A stretch of DNA of 15,048 nucleotides from an uncultured Odoribacter sp. (GTDB lineage Bacteria > Bacteroidota > Bacteroidia > Bacteroidales > Marinifilaceae), in the NCBI GenBank assembly GCA_900544025.1, contig UQTM01000082.1, positions 1-15,048 of the forward strand, read 5' to 3'. The position numbers and the translations under genes are program-made. This document shows positions 13,322 through 15,048 of this stretch, piece after piece. Positions within the stretch are counted from its first letter, which is position 1; each line of letters begins with the position of its first letter. The notes under the pieces were generated by a model. That model was not told the DNA's origin. It was given only the letters and a program-made list of their open reading frames with translations, and did not search any database.

Positions 13322-15048
13322 ATGAAATATACGATACTATTTTTATTACTCCTAAGCGGAACCGCAACCTTCGGACAAACAGTAAAAGGATACATCTACG
13401 ATGCCGATACAGAGCAGCCGTTGCCGGGCGTAACCGTAACCTACGACACGAAAAAAGGGAAAAAAGGCACTGTTTCAGACGAAAAAGGCTTTTACGAAAT
13501 GGCGATTCCGGCAGGAGGCGTCCATCTTACCTTTAACTTTATGGGCTATAAGCCCGAACCGGTGCCGTTGGTGCTGAATCCCAGGGAAACCATGACCAAA
13601 AACATCTATCTCCGGACCGAAGATAAACTATTGGATGCCGCCGTGGTGACCGCCGGACGCTTCGAGCAGAAAATGAGCGATCTGACCGTTTCGATGGACG
13701 TCCTGAAAAGCGACCAGGTATTGAAGCAAGACCCGGGAGACATTACCGCAACCCTGAAAACAGTTCCGGGAGTGGACGTGGTCGATCGCCAGCCCTCTAT
13801 CCGGGGCGGTAATGGCTGGGTTTACGGCGTAGGCTCGCGCACCATGATCCTGGTGGACGGCCAGTCCGCCCTCGACCCCGGATCGGGACAGATCAACTGG
13901 AACACCATCCCGATGGAGGACATCGCCCAGATCGAAGTGCTGAAAGGAGCTTCCTCCGTACTCTACGGTTCCTCCGCCCTCAACGGAGTGATCAATATCC
14001 GCACCAACCGTCCGGGACTGACTCCCCGCACCAATGCCAGCGCCTATCTCGGCATTTACGGCACACCGCAGGAATCCGGATACGAATGGCGCGACAAGGG
14101 ATTTTATGAAGACAACGATGCTCCCGTAGAGCCTTTTCTGCGGAGAAACATCCTTGCCGGAGTTCGCCAGCCGCTTTATACGGGACTGGATTTCTCCCAC
14201 TCCCGCCGCATCGGGAACTTCGACGTCAGCGGAGGGATCAATCTGTTCGCCGACGAGGGATATAGGGAAGCGGGATACAACCGCCGCATCCGGGTGGGAG
14301 GAAATGTAACCTATCATCAGCCGGGCAAAAACATCGTCAATTACGGAGCCAACGTAAACTTCCTTTCCTACAAGAACGGCGATTTTTTCGTATGGCGTTC
14401 CCCCTACCAGGCCTATCGTTCCTCACAGTTCACCAACATGGGGCGCGAAGGCAACCAATTCAAACTGTCGCCGTTCTACAACTACACCGATACCGACCGC
14501 GATTTCTCGCATAAAGTGAACGCCCGTTTCTTTTACAGTGCGGAGTCGATCACCAAACCGCTCCCCATACCTTCCCTGCCGGATATTCTAAGCAATATGG
14601 GAACGGATGCCTCCGCCCTTTCCGAAATAGCCGGAAAAGTGGCCGACGGAGACTACCTCGGAGCGGTATGGCCGATACTCGAACCGGCTATTCCCTCCCT
14701 TTTACAGGGCGATCTGGCGGGAGCCATAAACGGTATTCTGAACGGAGGCCAAAACTCTTTAAACACCCTGTTCCCCAACGCCACGACAGCCGATTACAGC
14801 GACCTGATCACCTGGGGAATGAATGCCATGCGGGACCCCGAAACCGGAGCGATGACCAACCTCCCCGACGGCAGTAACCTGATTCCCTGGCTAAACAACG
14901 CCCTGAATCCGCAAAAACCGAAATCCCCCGTAAACAACACTTACAATGCTTACGTGGACTACAAATTCAACAAAGCCTGGGGCAATCGCCAGCTGACAGC
15001 CGGGATAACCTACGAACACCTTTATTCGGAATCTTCGGCCAGCGGCAG
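13322..15048 (+). CDS. TonB-dependent outer-membrane receptor (N-terminal part, runs off window)
   Basis: A 5'-complete, 3'-truncated gene, with 575 codons open to the window edge. The signal peptide ends near FGQ (about residues 1-19). A CarboxypepD_reg-like beta-sandwich follows (about 20-100; VKGYIYDADTEQPLPGVTV, GTVSDEKGFYEM), then a TonB-box-like LDAAVVTAGR (about 104-112) and the plug domain (about 112-235), with LKTVPGVDVV, RTMILVDGQ, IAQIEVLKGASSVLYGSSALNGVINIRT. The barrel begins after about 240. SusC-specific motifs are not seen, so it is closer to the classical siderophore/vitamin receptors that carry a carboxypeptidase-like domain. A helix-prone hydrophobic insertion of about 90 residues (414-503) interrupts the barrel. 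It follows the lipoprotein gene by 12 bases. The full length and the C-terminal strand are outside the window. Confidence 0.9.
   Translation, partial: MKYTILFLLLLSGTATFGQTVKGYIYDADTEQPLPGVTVTYDTKKGKKGTVSDEKGFYEMAIPAGGVHLTFNFMGYKPEPVPLVLNPRETMTKNIYLRTEDKLLDAAVVTAGRFEQKMSDLTVSMDVLKSDQVLKQDPGDITATLKTVPGVDVVDRQPSIRGGNGWVYGVGSRTMILVDGQSALDPGSGQINWNTIPMEDIAQIEVLKGASSVLYGSSALNGVINIRTNRPGLTPRTNASAYLGIYGTPQESGYEWRDKGFYEDNDAPVEPFLRRNILAGVRQPLYTGLDFSHSRRIGNFDVSGGINLFADEGYREAGYNRRIRVGGNVTYHQPGKNIVNYGANVNFLSYKNGDFFVWRSPYQAYRSSQFTNMGREGNQFKLSPFYNYTDTDRDFSHKVNARFFYSAESITKPLPIPSLPDILSNMGTDASALSEIAGKVADGDYLGAVWPILEPAIPSLLQGDLAGAINGILNGGQNSLNTLFPNATTADYSDLITWGMNAMRDPETGAMTNLPDGSNLIPWLNNALNPQKPKSPVNNTYNAYVDYKFNKAWGNRQLTAGITYEHLYSESSASG

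Noticed and set aside
13628..14317. 229-codon minus-strand frame inside the TonB receptor
   Set aside because: It is an antisense shadow of the plug and barrel coding sequence, which has clear family motifs on the plus strand.

Overview
The window looks like a chromosomal piece of a gut-type Bacteroidales genome. The evidence is a TTTG-N19-TAnnTTTG promoter ahead of a tRNA gene and further TAnnTTTG -7 boxes elsewhere, a Mfa-like fimbrillin lipoprotein with GLUG repeats, a lipoprotein/TonB-dependent receptor pair, a PnuC-type transporter fused by overlap to a thiamine pyrophosphokinase gene, and weak A-rich ribosome-binding regions. I cannot fix the genus from sequence alone.

Layout. From 89 to 2708 (minus strand) lies a tight three-gene operon: a zinc-less MDR-family NADPH oxidoreductase, a glucose 1-dehydrogenase-like SDR, and a GlcU-type sugar transporter. 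The last two resemble the Bacillus glcU-gdh pair. A perfect inverted repeat with a double ATCGATAAA motif sits upstream of this operon. From 2840 to 3419 is a degenerate stretch that ends in an N-terminal relic of a Bacteroides tyrosine recombinase, with its start codon changed to ATA, a -1 frameshift and a truncation. From 3588 to 6063 (minus strand) there are three independent genes: a GNAT acetyltransferase with its own terminator, a secreted endonuclease/exonuclease/phosphatase-family enzyme, and a secreted flavodoxin-like protein with its own terminator. From 6333 to 7539 (minus strand) is a pnuT-thiN thiamine uptake and activation operon with an 11-base overlap and no visible TPP riboswitch. 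tRNA-Asp(GUC) at 7975-8048 has a textbook Bacteroidetes promoter and a strong terminator.

From 8544 to 10472 (plus strand) is a fimbrillin/GLUG lipoprotein with its own promoter candidate and terminator. From 10726 onward is an AraC-family regulator (minus strand) divergent from a plus-strand operon containing a lipoprotein of a Bacteroidales-specific, DUF4925-like type and a TonB-dependent receptor that runs off the window. The divergent spacer carries two GACCACAAA direct repeats exactly 21 bp apart, the spacing expected for AraC-family half-sites.

Most promising for new biology: the AraC / lipoprotein / TonB-receptor module. Its receptor is not of the SusC type as far as visible, carries a roughly 90-residue helix-like hydrophobic insertion in the barrel, and is paired with a lipoprotein that is not SusD. 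Its substrate cannot be read from the sequence.
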